A stretch of 46,621 nucleotides of DNA, from the NCBI GenBank assembly GCA_937906165.1, contig CALCYA010000122.1:1-46621 (forward strand), in the 5' to 3' direction. The position numbers and the translations under genes are program-made. This document shows positions 1 through 8,354 of the stretch, in pieces (position 1 is the stretch's first letter; every line of letters begins with the position of its first letter). The notes under the pieces were generated by a model that had not been told where the DNA came from, searched no databases, and saw nothing but the letters and a program-made list of their open reading frames with translations. This stretch comes from an uncultured Bacteroidales bacterium (GTDB lineage Bacteria; Bacteroidota; Bacteroidia; Bacteroidales; Bacteroidaceae).

Positions 1-1191
1 ATAAATCTCCTCCGTCAAAATGAAAGAGCGCTGTTTGTCAAGCTCGATATATCTGTTCAGTTCATCTGTATCCTCCTTACCGAAAATAAAGAGATTGGTC
101 TCATAATCATACATCAGGCTACGGCTGTTGAGATTCGCCGAGCCGATGGTACAGAACTTGCCGTCAACACACATCACCTTAGAATGGTTGAAGCCGCCAC
201 GGAACATATACACCCTGGCACCACGTTTCATCAGTTTATAGGCTACTCGCCACACACCGTCAGGAATGGCCGGGATGTCACCTTTCTCCGAAAGTAGGAT
301 TGTTACCTTCACCCCATCATCTATAGCTTTCTCAAGCGCCTTGCGTACAATTGGCATCGGCATGAAATAAGGATTTATGAGAACAATGCTGTCCTTCGCC
401 GAGTGTATCGCATTGGCATAGGCACGACGCATACGCTCGGGAGTCCTATGAGGCCAACGGTCCACAACAGCCACATCGGCACCACCCTCAGCTACATGCT
501 TGGGGTAATACGCCTCGCCCTCGATGCGTTCACCGGTCTCCTTCTCCCACATATCAAGAAATATCTTCTGCAAATCATTTACCGCAGCACCGGTAACCTT
601 TGAATGCATATCGCGCCACTCGCCTATTCCCTCAATACCCTGGAGATAATAGTCGGCAACATTTATACCGCCAATGTAGCCCACCTTGCCGTCAATGACA
701 ACAATCTTGCGGTGGTCACGCGAATAGGCATGGTTTATCCACGGGAATGTTATAGGGTCGAACTTTACAATCTCAATTCCATGTTCACGTATCGCCTTGA
801 GGTCTTTCTTCTTTAGCGGACGGTCATTGGACATATTGCCGAAAGCATCAAACATTGCACGTACCTCAACGCCCTCCTTGGCTTTCTTTGCCAAAGCACC
901 TATCACAACCTTGTTTATCGAGTCATTACGGAAATTGAAGTATTCCAGATGGATATGGTGCTTCGCCTTTGCGATATCGGCCAACAGACTATCGAACTTC
1001 ATATGAGCACCGTTGAGAATATCCACATGGTTATTGTGTGTATACGGTATATTCTGGCTCTTCACATAGCCGATGAATGCCGAGTCGGAACTCAAATAGT
1101 CATCACGCTCAAGCGCCACAAAACTGCTGCACGATGACATTGCAATCATCGAGCACAGAACCAGGCATAGATAGTATATACTCTTTTTCAT
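1..1191 (-). CDS. Phospholipase D-family cardiolipin synthase-like lipoprotein (3' end cut by window edge)
   Basis: Translating the minus strand from the ATG at 1191 gives 397 residues open to the left edge, so the C-terminus is missing. The N-terminus is a signal peptide ending in a lipobox-like MSSC, suggesting a lipoprotein. Two HKD motifs are visible: HRKIVVIDG (about residue 160) and HSKVMCVDG followed by GSANLNSRS (about residue 340). This pair defines bacterial cardiolipin synthases and related phospholipase D enzymes, which transfer phosphatidyl groups. Between the motifs lies the usual INPYFMP segment. The lipoprotein signal is unlike classical ClsA, which has N-terminal membrane helices, so the protein may act in the periplasm or at the outer membrane. 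A possible weak ECF-like promoter (CGTCT on the minus strand near 1221-1225) lies about 30 bases upstream. Family assignment is firm; exact substrate is inferred. Confidence 0.88.
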   Translation of the reverse strand, partial: MKKSIYYLCLVLCSMIAMSSCSSFVALERDDYLSSDSAFIGYVKSQNIPYTHNNHVDILNGAHMKFDSLLADIAKAKHHIHLEYFNFRNDSINKVVIGALAKKAKEGVEVRAMFDAFGNMSNDRPLKKKDLKAIREHGIEIVKFDPITFPWINHAYSRDHRKIVVIDGKVGYIGGINVADYYLQGIEGIGEWRDMHSKVTGAAVNDLQKIFLDMWEKETGERIEGEAYYPKHVAEGGADVAVVDRWPHRTPERMRRAYANAIHSAKDSIVLINPYFMPMPIVRKALEKAIDDGVKVTILLSEKGDIPAIPDGVWRVAYKLMKRGARVYMFRGGFNHSKVMCVDGKFCTIGSANLNSRSLMYDYETNLFIFGKEDTDELNRYIELDKQRSFILTEEIY

Positions 1192-1327
1192 ATCCTCTAC
1201 AACACTTCTTATGCAAAAACAGACGCAAATTTATAAAAAAATGCAGAAATAGACAAAGAAGCTCTTTGCGGAATACTTGTCAACTAAAAATGAACCCCGT
1301 TATTGAATAATCGGCATTTGAAAAAGT

Positions 1328-1355
1328 AAAAAGGGACAGCCACCGCCTGCCCCTT
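1328..1355 (-). terminator. Rho-independent terminator after the sigma factor/membrane protein operon
   Basis: On the minus strand a 9-bp stem (one G-U pair, loop of 7) is followed by a run of T. It lies 26 bases past the stop of the membrane protein gene at 1381 and separates it from the phospholipase D-like gene. Confidence 0.75.
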
Positions 1356-1380
1356 GTAGAAATAGTATCTTACCCTGCTT

Positions 1381-1974
1381 TCATTCCCCTTTGAGTTCTT
1401 TTATCTGCGTAAGCATCTCGTCAATCTTTTTCAGCGTACCGAAATGTATTTTCAGGCCCACGAACCCACCAATCACTACACCTACGGCAGCACCGATAAG
1501 CAGGCTCAGACCTATACCTCTGTCAGGTATTACATTGAGCACCTCATACGCCAACCACGAGCACCACACAGCAATCATCGGAAGCGCAAGCTTCAGCCAG
1601 CTGTTATACCTCTTCTTCAGTTTCAGAAGGTCGAATGTCTCTTTTACGAGGTCCGAACTGAGGTCCCGCGCCTTGAGCAGATTCTTATGCTGCACATAGG
1701 TCGCCAATGTACAGAACGAGAGCATCACTATTGTCACAATCTGATAACAGAGCGAAAAGCCAAGATGATTGAGCATCCATGTACAATATACCATGGCGAA
1801 AAGTCCCACAAAAATCATCCTTACAGCCCTACGGTTTATCTCACCCAGCTTACCCTTAATGGCATTGCGCAGATGCTGTTCCTTTACAATCTCCTGTTTC
1901 TCGAGTTTCTCCTTCAACAGCTCCATCTGCACCTTCATATCCTCGAGTTCCCTGAACATCATATTATTTTCCAT
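1381..1974 (-). CDS. Four-helix membrane protein co-transcribed with the ECF sigma factor
   Basis: This 197-residue protein is not assigned to a named family. It begins with a charged, coiled-coil-like segment (residues 5-45), then two hydrophobic helices (about 53-95), a charged linker, and two more hydrophobic helices (about 128-175), ending in a charged tail with another short coiled-coil. Start and stop lie 11 bases after the sigma factor stop, so the two genes are certainly one transcript. In Bacteroidales many ECF sigma genes are followed by a membrane protein that acts as an anti-sigma factor or as the sensor target; here no recognised anti-sigma domain can be seen, so that role is inference from position. 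Translation could also start at the second Met pair (residues 5-6). Confidence 0.8.
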   Translation of the reverse strand: MENNMMFRELEDMKVQMELLKEKLEKQEIVKEQHLRNAIKGKLGEINRRAVRMIFVGLFAMVYCTWMLNHLGFSLCYQIVTIVMLSFCTLATYVQHKNLLKARDLSSDLVKETFDLLKLKKRYNSWLKLALPMIAVWCSWLAYEVLNVIPDRGIGLSLLIGAAVGVVIGGFVGLKIHFGTLKKIDEMLTQIKELKGE

Positions 1975-1985
1975 ATATACAACAT

Positions 1986-2468
1986 TTACTCATTAGACAT
2001 TTTCTTCAACTGCTCACGTATCCTCACCAGACGCACCGACACATTCTTCGCACTGATACCCACTATGGCACCAATCTCGTCATAGCTCAGGCTCTCGAGC
2101 CACAGCAGCACTATCGCACGGTCAAAGTGCCCCAGGCGTCCTATCCTCTCGCGCAACATACGTATCTGGCGCGTGTCGTCGTCACTGTCCTCGAAGAGGT
2201 TTATATCCATTGTAAGCGGTACCTGCTCGGCACGACGGCTCTTCTTCCGCTCGGCCGTGATGCAGGTATTGAGGCTCACGCGCCATATCCAGGTCTTCAC
2301 GTCACTCTCACCGCGGAATTTTGCAAAGCCCTTCCACATATTTATAAGAGTGTCCTGAAAAAGGTCGGCAACCTCATCGGCATCATTGGAGAACATATAG
2401 CACACCGTGTATATCGTGCTGCGATGTCTCCTGACAACCGTTTCAAATTCTTTCTCTATATTGTCCAT
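1986..2468 (-). CDS. ECF-family RNA polymerase sigma factor
   Basis: A 160-residue sigma-70 family protein of the extracytoplasmic-function type. Region 2 covers about residues 10-85 and contains the core-binding and -10 recognition stretch (YMFSNDADEVADLFQDT and KTWIWRVSLN). Region 4 covers about 105-158 with the helix-turn-helix YDEIGAIVGISAKNVSVRL. Region 3 is missing, as expected for ECF factors. I start at the ATG at 2468 rather than a TTG two codons upstream because it fits the promoter at 2487-2518. The same promoter motif precedes the M16 protease gene upstream, which suggests that this factor drives its own operon and the protease. The cotranscribed membrane protein downstream may control it. 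Confidence 0.93.
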   Translation of the reverse strand: MDNIEKEFETVVRRHRSTIYTVCYMFSNDADEVADLFQDTLINMWKGFAKFRGESDVKTWIWRVSLNTCITAERKKSRRAEQVPLTMDINLFEDSDDDTRQIRMLRERIGRLGHFDRAIVLLWLESLSYDEIGAIVGISAKNVSVRLVRIREQLKKMSNE

Positions 2469-2486
2469 TGTCAATCACTGTTTATA

Positions 2487-2518
2487 CATTAGACGCAGGG
2501 TCTTTTACAAAACTACAA
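2487..2518 (-). promoter_or_regulatory. ECF-type promoter of the sigma factor gene (likely autoregulated)
   Basis: On the minus strand TTGTAGTTTT (2518-2509) is followed after exactly 13 bases by CGTCTAATG (2495-2487). CGTC in the -10 region is typical of ECF promoters. The same two blocks with the same spacing occur at 5437-5468 before the M16 protease gene, and both are followed by nATAAAnAG. The predicted transcript start is about 12 bases before the ATG. Confidence 0.7.
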
Positions 2519-2527
2519 CAATCCAAT

Positions 2528-2564
2528 AAAAAAATCATCCGGCTGAACGGAATATTCAGCCGGA
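2528..2564 (-). terminator. Rho-independent terminator of the M16 protease gene
   Basis: On the minus strand a perfect 10-bp stem (TCCGGCTGAA and its complement, loop of 7) at 2564-2538 is followed by a T-rich run to 2528. It ends the protease transcript just before the sigma factor promoter, so the sigma gene depends on its own promoter. Confidence 0.88.
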
Positions 2565-2589
2565 CGACACTTATCTTTGAAACTTATGC

Positions 2590-5385
2590 TTACTGTGCAG
2601 GGCTCAATGATATCTGGATAAAGTTTCCTTGGGCCATGATAGCCTTCACAAGTTCAACCACAGCCTCCGATGTAACAGCGTTTACCGCTGACTCATATGC
2701 AGCATCGTAATCCTCCTCATAGTCGGCATACTTCTTGAGGTTGCTCAACCAGTAAGAGTTGCTTATTCTGCTTTGAGGAATGTTCTTCTTCATATTGCTC
2801 TTTATCATATCGAGCTTGTCGGCAGGGATTCCCTCCTCAACAAGGCTGTACATACCGGTGATTGCAAGGTCGGCAAGTTTCTTTGCACTCTCGGGGTTAG
2901 TCTCGAATGCAACCTGAAGCAAGGCAAGGCTCTTAGGTTCACGACGGAATGTGGCTGCAACACTTGCACCGTATGTACCGCCCTCGCTCTCACGAAGAGT
3001 CTCGACATATACCATATCAAGATAGTACTTTGCGGCTGTAAGCAGAGCCTCGTTCTCTATTGAATATGGCATTGAAGCCGAATAAACCTGAAGCACAGTG
3101 TTCTTCGGTGTCTCCATCTCGACAGGGAAGTCCTTTACAATCTCACCCTTCACGATATCGTCCTTACGGTTGATGACCTTGGAAGCCTTCTTGCCGGCTG
3201 GCAGAGAAGCTATGTATTTCTCAACGAGAGGCTTGAGAGTCTCCTTGTCAATATTACCAACGATATATACTGTTGCACCGGCAACATCACCGAAGAGACG
3301 TCGGTAAGCAGCCTCCACATTGGCAATGCTTGCTTTTTCAACAAGCTCGGCGCTGATTGTCTGATGACGCTCGTGGTTACCATAGAGAGTCTCGCTGACA
3401 TACTTCTGGAACTTCATCATTGGCTGTTTCTCGATATTCGGAAGCAGAGCCTTTATCTGGTTTATACCGGTCTGGTACTCCTCATTGTCGAAGCGTGGTT
3501 CAACAATATTGAGATATATGAGTTGCATTGCAGTCTCGATATCCTTTGGAGTTGCAACGGCTGTAATGTCATGACGTGTGCTGCCGATGTTCACAGAGCA
3601 GCTGACGTTCTTTCCGGTGAGCATCTTGCGCAGCTGTACGGCACCGAACTTTGAAAGTCCGCGGTTCTGCAGGTAGAGAGCCCATATATTGTCCTCGAAC
3701 GAAGCGAGCTCCGCAGTCTCGATGAGAGAGCTACCGCCCTTCTTGTCGACAGTGATTATTACCTCATCATTCTTGAGTGTTGTAGGCATGAACACAACCT
3801 TCGCACCGTTGTTGAGAGTCCACTCTGTTGAGCCATATACGCCCTGTTTCTCTTTCTTTACAGTACCGGGAACAATTGCCTCGACATCAAGCAGAGGCTC
3901 ACCTGCACCCTCCTCAACAGGAGCAGAGACTTCGCTTGCCTTCACCTCATCGATTACAGCAAGTATCTCCTGCTCTGTGGGGTGCGCAAGACCTTCGCGC
4001 TGTGGAGCCTTGTATACAACAACAAAGTTCTCCTCGCTGATAGCCTCGGCAAGTACCTGTGCAAAGGCAGCTGCAGGCAACTGGCCAAGCAGGGCCTGTG
4101 TGAGCTGCAAGTCCATCTCTGGAGTCAACAGATAGCTATTGTGGAAGAAATTACGGAGTATGGGCCATATAAACTCCGCGTTTTCGCGGCTTGAAGCAGC
4201 CTCGACAGCCTTCTCGGCATTGCTGATGAGCAGGAGCTTTGCGCGCTCGTACTCGCTCTCGGTGATACCGTAACGGCGGATTCTCTCAATCTCGGTATAG
4301 AAAGCCTTCATTGCATTTGCGTAGTCACCATCCTTGAAGACCACCTGTGCCTGAACCGCCTCACAGCCTTCGCAGAGAGAACCGATACCCAGCCCTGCAC
4401 TGATAAAAGGAGCATTTGAAGAAGCCATAATAGCATCCATACGCTCACTGAACACGCTGCTGATGACAGCCTTGACTACATCGAGCAAGAAAGCGGCATC
4501 GGTAGAAGCCAACTCTTTAGGCATCGCATCGCCTCTCCAGATAAGCTCAACCATTGATGAACTTGCCTCGGGGTCGGTAAGCACAGCAACAACAGGCTCT
4601 TTATTGCCGGGGATAGGAATGATAGGCTTCACGGTTGGTGTTGCCGCTGCCGGGATTGAACCGAAGAGGTTCTTTATCTTCTGCTCAATCTGGTCAACAT
4701 CAACATCACCCACAACCACTACAGCCTGCATGTCAGGGTTATACCATTTGCGGTAGAAATTCACAAGACTCTCGGGCTTGAAGGTCTTCAACTGCTCCTC
4801 GCCACCGATGAGTGTACGGCGTGCCATCTGTGTGTCACCGAAGTAGTAAGGCAGAGACTGCTCGAACATTCTCCAGTTGGCATCACGACGTGAACGACGC
4901 TCCTCAAGGATAACGCCACGCTCGGCATCTATCTCCTTGGGGTCACAAGTCACATAGTGTGAATAGTCGTGCAGCACAAGAAGACAAGAGTCGATGATAC
5001 CCTCACGCACGATGGGAATATTGTTGAGCATATACTGTGTCTGCTCAAAACCTGTAGAGGCATTGATGTTGCGTCCGAACTCGGCACCGATGCTCTGCAA
5101 GTACTCAAGCAAAGACTTGCCTGGGAAATTCTTTGTACCGTTGAAACACATGTGCTCAAGGAAGTGCGCAAGACCATCCTGGTCATCCTCTTCCTGGAAG
5201 GCACCTACATTTGTTGCCAGATAGAACTCGGCACGCTGGGCAGGCTTGTCGTTGTGACGGATGTAGTATGTCAAGCCATTCTCGAGCTTGCCAACTCTTA
5301 CGTTCTCATCAACGGGCAACTGTGTCTGTCCGAACGAAATCAGGGTGACAAAAGCCACCGCTAAAGAAAGAAAGAATCTTTTCAT
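2590..5385 (-). CDS. M16 family zinc metallopeptidase (PqqL-like, periplasmic)
   Basis: A 931-residue insulinase/PqqL-type protease. Residues 1-19 form a signal peptide ending before QTQLP, so the enzyme is exported to the periplasm. The inverted zinc motif HFLEH lies at residues 74-78, and the third zinc ligand is expected in the ERGVILEERR stretch about 75 residues later. The length fits four M16 subdomains: the N-terminal half carries the active site and the C-terminal half is the inactive clamp (second M16 domain near residues 540-920). It has its own ECF-type promoter (5437-5468) matching that of the sigma factor gene downstream, so it probably belongs to that sigma factor's regulon, for example in envelope stress. 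Substrate unknown. Confidence 0.93.
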   Translation of the reverse strand: MKRFFLSLAVAFVTLISFGQTQLPVDENVRVGKLENGLTYYIRHNDKPAQRAEFYLATNVGAFQEEDDQDGLAHFLEHMCFNGTKNFPGKSLLEYLQSIGAEFGRNINASTGFEQTQYMLNNIPIVREGIIDSCLLVLHDYSHYVTCDPKEIDAERGVILEERRSRRDANWRMFEQSLPYYFGDTQMARRTLIGGEEQLKTFKPESLVNFYRKWYNPDMQAVVVVGDVDVDQIEQKIKNLFGSIPAAATPTVKPIIPIPGNKEPVVAVLTDPEASSSMVELIWRGDAMPKELASTDAAFLLDVVKAVISSVFSERMDAIMASSNAPFISAGLGIGSLCEGCEAVQAQVVFKDGDYANAMKAFYTEIERIRRYGITESEYERAKLLLISNAEKAVEAASSRENAEFIWPILRNFFHNSYLLTPEMDLQLTQALLGQLPAAAFAQVLAEAISEENFVVVYKAPQREGLAHPTEQEILAVIDEVKASEVSAPVEEGAGEPLLDVEAIVPGTVKKEKQGVYGSTEWTLNNGAKVVFMPTTLKNDEVIITVDKKGGSSLIETAELASFEDNIWALYLQNRGLSKFGAVQLRKMLTGKNVSCSVNIGSTRHDITAVATPKDIETAMQLIYLNIVEPRFDNEEYQTGINQIKALLPNIEKQPMMKFQKYVSETLYGNHERHQTISAELVEKASIANVEAAYRRLFGDVAGATVYIVGNIDKETLKPLVEKYIASLPAGKKASKVINRKDDIVKGEIVKDFPVEMETPKNTVLQVYSASMPYSIENEALLTAAKYYLDMVYVETLRESEGGTYGASVAATFRREPKSLALLQVAFETNPESAKKLADLAITGMYSLVEEGIPADKLDMIKSNMKKNIPQSRISNSYWLSNLKKYADYEEDYDAAYESAVNAVTSEAVVELVKAIMAQGNFIQISLSPAQ

Positions 5386-5436
5386 AGTTATGTTATTAAA
5401 TAATGTATATCTACACGAATAATATTACTCTTTATC

Positions 5437-5468
5437 CATTAGACGTGCAAATGTATATAAAACTACAA
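5437..5468 (-). promoter_or_regulatory. ECF-type promoter of the M16 protease gene
   Basis: TTGTAGTTTT (5468-5459), 13 bases, then CGTCTAATG (5445-5437) on the minus strand. Both blocks and the spacing equal those before the ECF sigma gene at 2487-2518. The predicted leader is about 45 bases. Confidence 0.7.
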
Positions 5469-5585
5469 AAAAAGAGAGGATTATGAAACTTTTTTTATCA
5501 AACCAATGTTAAAAAACATTTACATCAAGTTCTGTCCGGGCTACAATTTTAACCGATATATTCCATTTCTTTATCAAATATTCAT

Positions 5586-5593
5586 TATCTTCG
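5586..5593 (+). promoter_or_regulatory. Possible -7 box of the DUF2148/putrescine operon
   Basis: TATCTTCG is one base off the Bacteroidales -7 consensus TAnnTTTG and lies 25 bases before the ATG at 5618. No clear -33 TTTG is present at the right distance, so the call is tentative. Confidence 0.4.
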
Positions 5594-5617
5594 CAGAAAC
5601 AATCAAACAACAACATT

Positions 5618-6157
5618 ATGGTTTACAACGAAAGAGACGAACGCCACCTGCACGTCATTGAATGTGCAAAACAGATGATGACTGCTGCACGTACTGCCCC
5701 GAAGGCAAAAGGCGTTGACATTATAGAGATTTCAATGATTAGCGATGAGGACATCACCGCACTGAGCAATGCCCTCCACAAGATGGGCGAGGATATGGGC
5801 CGTGGCGGTCTGATGCGCGACGCCGACAATATCATGTCGGCCGAGGCTGTCCTGCTCATCGGCTCACGCGAAGAGGCAATGTGCCTCAACTGCGGTTACT
5901 GCGGCTTCCCCACATGCGGTGAGCGCACCCAGGGCGTACCATGCGTCATGAACACCATTGACGTGGGTATTGCAGTAGGTTCAGCCTGTGCAACAGCAGC
6001 CGATCTGCGACTTGACACCCGCGTGATGTATTCTGTAGGCTACGCTGCGCTGAAGCTCGGTTTGATGCCGGGATGCAACTACATTATCGGAATTCCGGTA
6101 AGCGCAAGCTCCAAGAATCCGTTCTTCGACCGTAAACGCAAAGTACAGCCACAGTAA
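5618..6157 (+). CDS. DUF2148 ferredoxin-domain protein
   Basis: A 179-residue protein of the DUF2148 family, described as a ferredoxin-domain protein of unknown function. Cysteines at 89, 92, 95, 100 and 109 (C-x2-C-x2-C-x4-C-x8-C) should bind an Fe-S cluster. The flanking regions resemble the nitroreductase-like scaffold often predicted for the family (EAVLLIGSREEAMCLNCGYC, then GIAVGSACATAADL). The stop codon overlaps the first base of the agmatine deiminase gene, so the two are translationally coupled. What an Fe-S protein does beside putrescine synthesis genes is not clear; the link may be only transcriptional. Confidence 0.9.
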   Translation: MVYNERDERHLHVIECAKQMMTAARTAPKAKGVDIIEISMISDEDITALSNALHKMGEDMGRGGLMRDADNIMSAEAVLLIGSREEAMCLNCGYCGFPTCGERTQGVPCVMNTIDVGIAVGSACATAADLRLDTRVMYSVGYAALKLGLMPGCNYIIGIPVSASSKNPFFDRKRKVQPQ

Positions 6158-7188
6158 TGGAACAGCCAAAAAGACAACTATTCATGCCGGCCGAGTGGCA
6201 CCGATTGCAGATGGTGCAGCTCACATGGCCACACGAAGGTACCGACTGGAGTTATATGCTTCAGGAGGTCGAAGAGTGCTACGTAAACCTTGCCAAGGCC
6301 ATCAGTTCAAGAATGCAACTGCTTGTAGTGGCACCCGACATCAATGCTGTAAAGGCCACACTTGAGAAAGGCGGTGCAACAATGAGCAACATAACCCTCT
6401 TTGAGTGCGACACCAACGACACCTGGGCACGCGACCACGCATTCATAACAATCCTCGGCGACAATGTTCCGCACTATGTCGACTTCTGCTTCAACGGCTG
6501 GGGACGCAAGTTCGAGGCGTCACTTGACAATGCCATCAACGGAAAACTCTACGATGCCGGCATTGTAAAGGGAGAATACGAGGACTGCACTTCTTTTGTA
6601 CTCGAAGGAGGCTCAATAGAGAGCGACGGTAAAGGAACAATCCTCACTACAAGCCAGTGCCTGCTTGCTCCGCACCGCAACCAGCCAATGGGCAAGGAAG
6701 ATATTGAGGAGTGCCTGAAGAAGATGCTTCATGCCGAGCGCATATTGTGGCTTAACCACGGCAACCTAATCGGCGACGACACCGATGGTCACGTCGATAC
6801 CGTTGCACGTCTTACACCCAACGACACCATTGTATATATGCAGTGTACCGACGAGAACGATGCACAGTATGCCGACCTTCGCGCTATGGAAGAGGAGATT
6901 GCAGCGCTGCGCACTGCTGACGGCAACCCATATAGGATGATTGCCCTGCCCTCGCCCGATGCCATACACGACGAGGACGGCGAGCGTCTGCCGGCAACAT
7001 ACGCGAACTTCCTCATCATGAACAACTGCGTGCTCTACCCCACATACGCACAGCCGGACAATGACCGCAAAGCCGCAGAAGCGCTCAAAAAAGCATTCCC
7101 AAAGCATGAGATTATAGGCATCGATTGCCGCGCGCTCATCAAGCAGCACGGCTCGCTGCATTGCGTAACGATGCAATACCCAAGATAA
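6157..7188 (+). CDS. aguA: Agmatine deiminase (agmatine iminohydrolase)
   Basis: A 343-residue enzyme of the peptidyl-arginine deiminase-like family that converts agmatine to N-carbamoylputrescine and ammonia. The family landmarks are present: NDTWARDHAFITI (about residue 90), EGGSIESDGKGTILTT (about 150), NHGNLIGDDTDGHVDTVARL (about 195), and the catalytic cysteine C336 in GSLHCVTMQ near the C-terminus. The length is slightly under the usual 350-370. It overlaps the DUF2148 stop codon by one base and is followed after 14 bases by the amidase that uses its product, which strongly supports the assignment. Confidence 0.95.
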   Translation: MEQPKRQLFMPAEWHRLQMVQLTWPHEGTDWSYMLQEVEECYVNLAKAISSRMQLLVVAPDINAVKATLEKGGATMSNITLFECDTNDTWARDHAFITILGDNVPHYVDFCFNGWGRKFEASLDNAINGKLYDAGIVKGEYEDCTSFVLEGGSIESDGKGTILTTSQCLLAPHRNQPMGKEDIEECLKKMLHAERILWLNHGNLIGDDTDGHVDTVARLTPNDTIVYMQCTDENDAQYADLRAMEEEIAALRTADGNPYRMIALPSPDAIHDEDGERLPATYANFLIMNNCVLYPTYAQPDNDRKAAEALKKAFPKHEIIGIDCRALIKQHGSLHCVTMQYPR

Positions 7189-7202
7189 AAACAGACAAGA
7201 AA

Positions 7203-8090
7203 ATGGATACGATAAAAGTTGGAATAATACAGCAGAGCATCGGTACCGATGTAGAGAGCAACAAGCAGAAACTTGCCGCATGCATCAGAGAGGTTGCAGC
7301 CAAGGGCGCACAGCTTGTGGTGTTACAGGAGCTTCATAACTCGCCCTACTTCTGTCAGGTGGAGTCAACAGAAAACTTCTCATACGCCGAGCCAATCCCC
7401 GGCCCGTCGACAGAGTTCTACAGCAAGATAACCGCAGAGTGCAAGGTGGTGCTTGTGACATCACTCTTCGAAGCACGTGCAAAAGGTCTCTACCACAACA
7501 CCGCCGTTGTCTTTGACAGCGACGGCAGCATTGCCGGCAAATACCGCAAGATGCATATCCCCGACGACCCCGCATATTACGAGAAATTCTATTTCACACC
7601 GGGCGACATAGGCTTCCGCCCAATCAGAACCTCTTTGGGAACATTGGGAGTACAGGTATGCTGGGACCAATGGTACCCCGAGGGAGCACGCCTTATGGCA
7701 CTGCGAGGCGCCGACCTGCTCATCTACCCTACCGCCATCGGCTGGGAGAGCACCGACACCACCGAAGAGAAGGAGCGTCAGCTGGGAGCATGGCAGACAG
7801 TACAGCGCGGACACGCTGTTGCCAACGGCATACCCGTCATTGCAGTGAACCGTGTAGGACATGAGCCAGACCCTTCAGGCATGACAAACGGCATACAGTT
7901 CTGGGGACACAGCTTCGTTGCCGGCCCGCAAGGCGAGTTTGTCGCTCATTTTGGCGAACAGGAACAATGTGAGGTCATCGAGGTAAGCATCAAGCGCAGC
8001 GAGACAGTGCGCCAATGGTGGCCATTCCTCCGCGACCGCCGCATTGAGGAGTATGGCGGAATCACCAAAAGATACCTTGACGAAGAATAA
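7203..8090 (+). CDS. aguB: N-carbamoylputrescine amidase
   Basis: A 295-residue nitrilase-superfamily amidase that hydrolyses N-carbamoylputrescine to putrescine, CO2 and ammonia. The Glu-Lys-Cys triad is E43 (VLQELHNS), K116 (YRKMHIPDDP) and C153 (GVQVCWDQWYPE). The C-terminal WPFLRDRRIEEY is typical of the AguB branch. I chose the ATG at 7203, 14 bases past the aguA stop; an upstream in-frame start at 7125 would add 26 residues inside aguA and has no family support. With aguA it completes the agmatine route to putrescine. Confidence 0.96.
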   Translation: MDTIKVGIIQQSIGTDVESNKQKLAACIREVAAKGAQLVVLQELHNSPYFCQVESTENFSYAEPIPGPSTEFYSKITAECKVVLVTSLFEARAKGLYHNTAVVFDSDGSIAGKYRKMHIPDDPAYYEKFYFTPGDIGFRPIRTSLGTLGVQVCWDQWYPEGARLMALRGADLLIYPTAIGWESTDTTEEKERQLGAWQTVQRGHAVANGIPVIAVNRVGHEPDPSGMTNGIQFWGHSFVAGPQGEFVAHFGEQEQCEVIEVSIKRSETVRQWWPFLRDRRIEEYGGITKRYLDEE

Positions 8091-8113
8091 TTGAGAAGTG
8101 TATTTAAATGCTG

Positions 8114-8151
8114 AAGTGGGTGACCCAAAATGAAATGGGTCACCCGCTTTT
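8114..8151 (+). terminator. Rho-independent terminator of the putrescine operon
   Basis: A 14-bp stem with G-C-rich core (GGGTGACCC and its complement, with one T-G pair in the outer part) and a loop of 8, followed by TTTT, 23 bases past the aguB stop. Confidence 0.88.
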
Positions 8152-8354
8152 GTACAGGTTGAATAAAAAGAGCTATTTTTAGGCTTGTGAAGCCCTAAAA
8201 AATGCAACCGACGCTGTAATGCGAGAGCAGAGAGTGCCCGCATTCTATGCCGAGCTACGAGGAGGAAAAGCCACTTTAGTGGATTAATTTACTAAACGTA
8301 AATGAGTATTTTCGGGCAAGCGTAACAACAAAAGAGCCTTTTTAGTCAGCCTCT
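8152..8354. other. Non-coding stretch with a small hairpin between aguB and the ferritin-like gene
   Basis: No convincing gene. A hairpin at 8176-8201 (11 bp with one bulge, triloop GTG, A/T-rich base) looks like a terminator. The sequence from about 8202 to 8330 is markedly richer in G and C than a decayed spacer and has the look of a dispersed Bacteroidales intergenic repeat, but only one copy is in this window. Confidence 0.4.

Noticed and set aside
1444..2085. Plus-strand frame of 213 codons over the sigma factor operon
   Set aside because: Overlaps two minus-strand genes with better support.
7125..7202. 26-residue extension of AguB
   Set aside because: It lies within aguA in another frame and the nitrilase domain starts right after the ATG at 7203.
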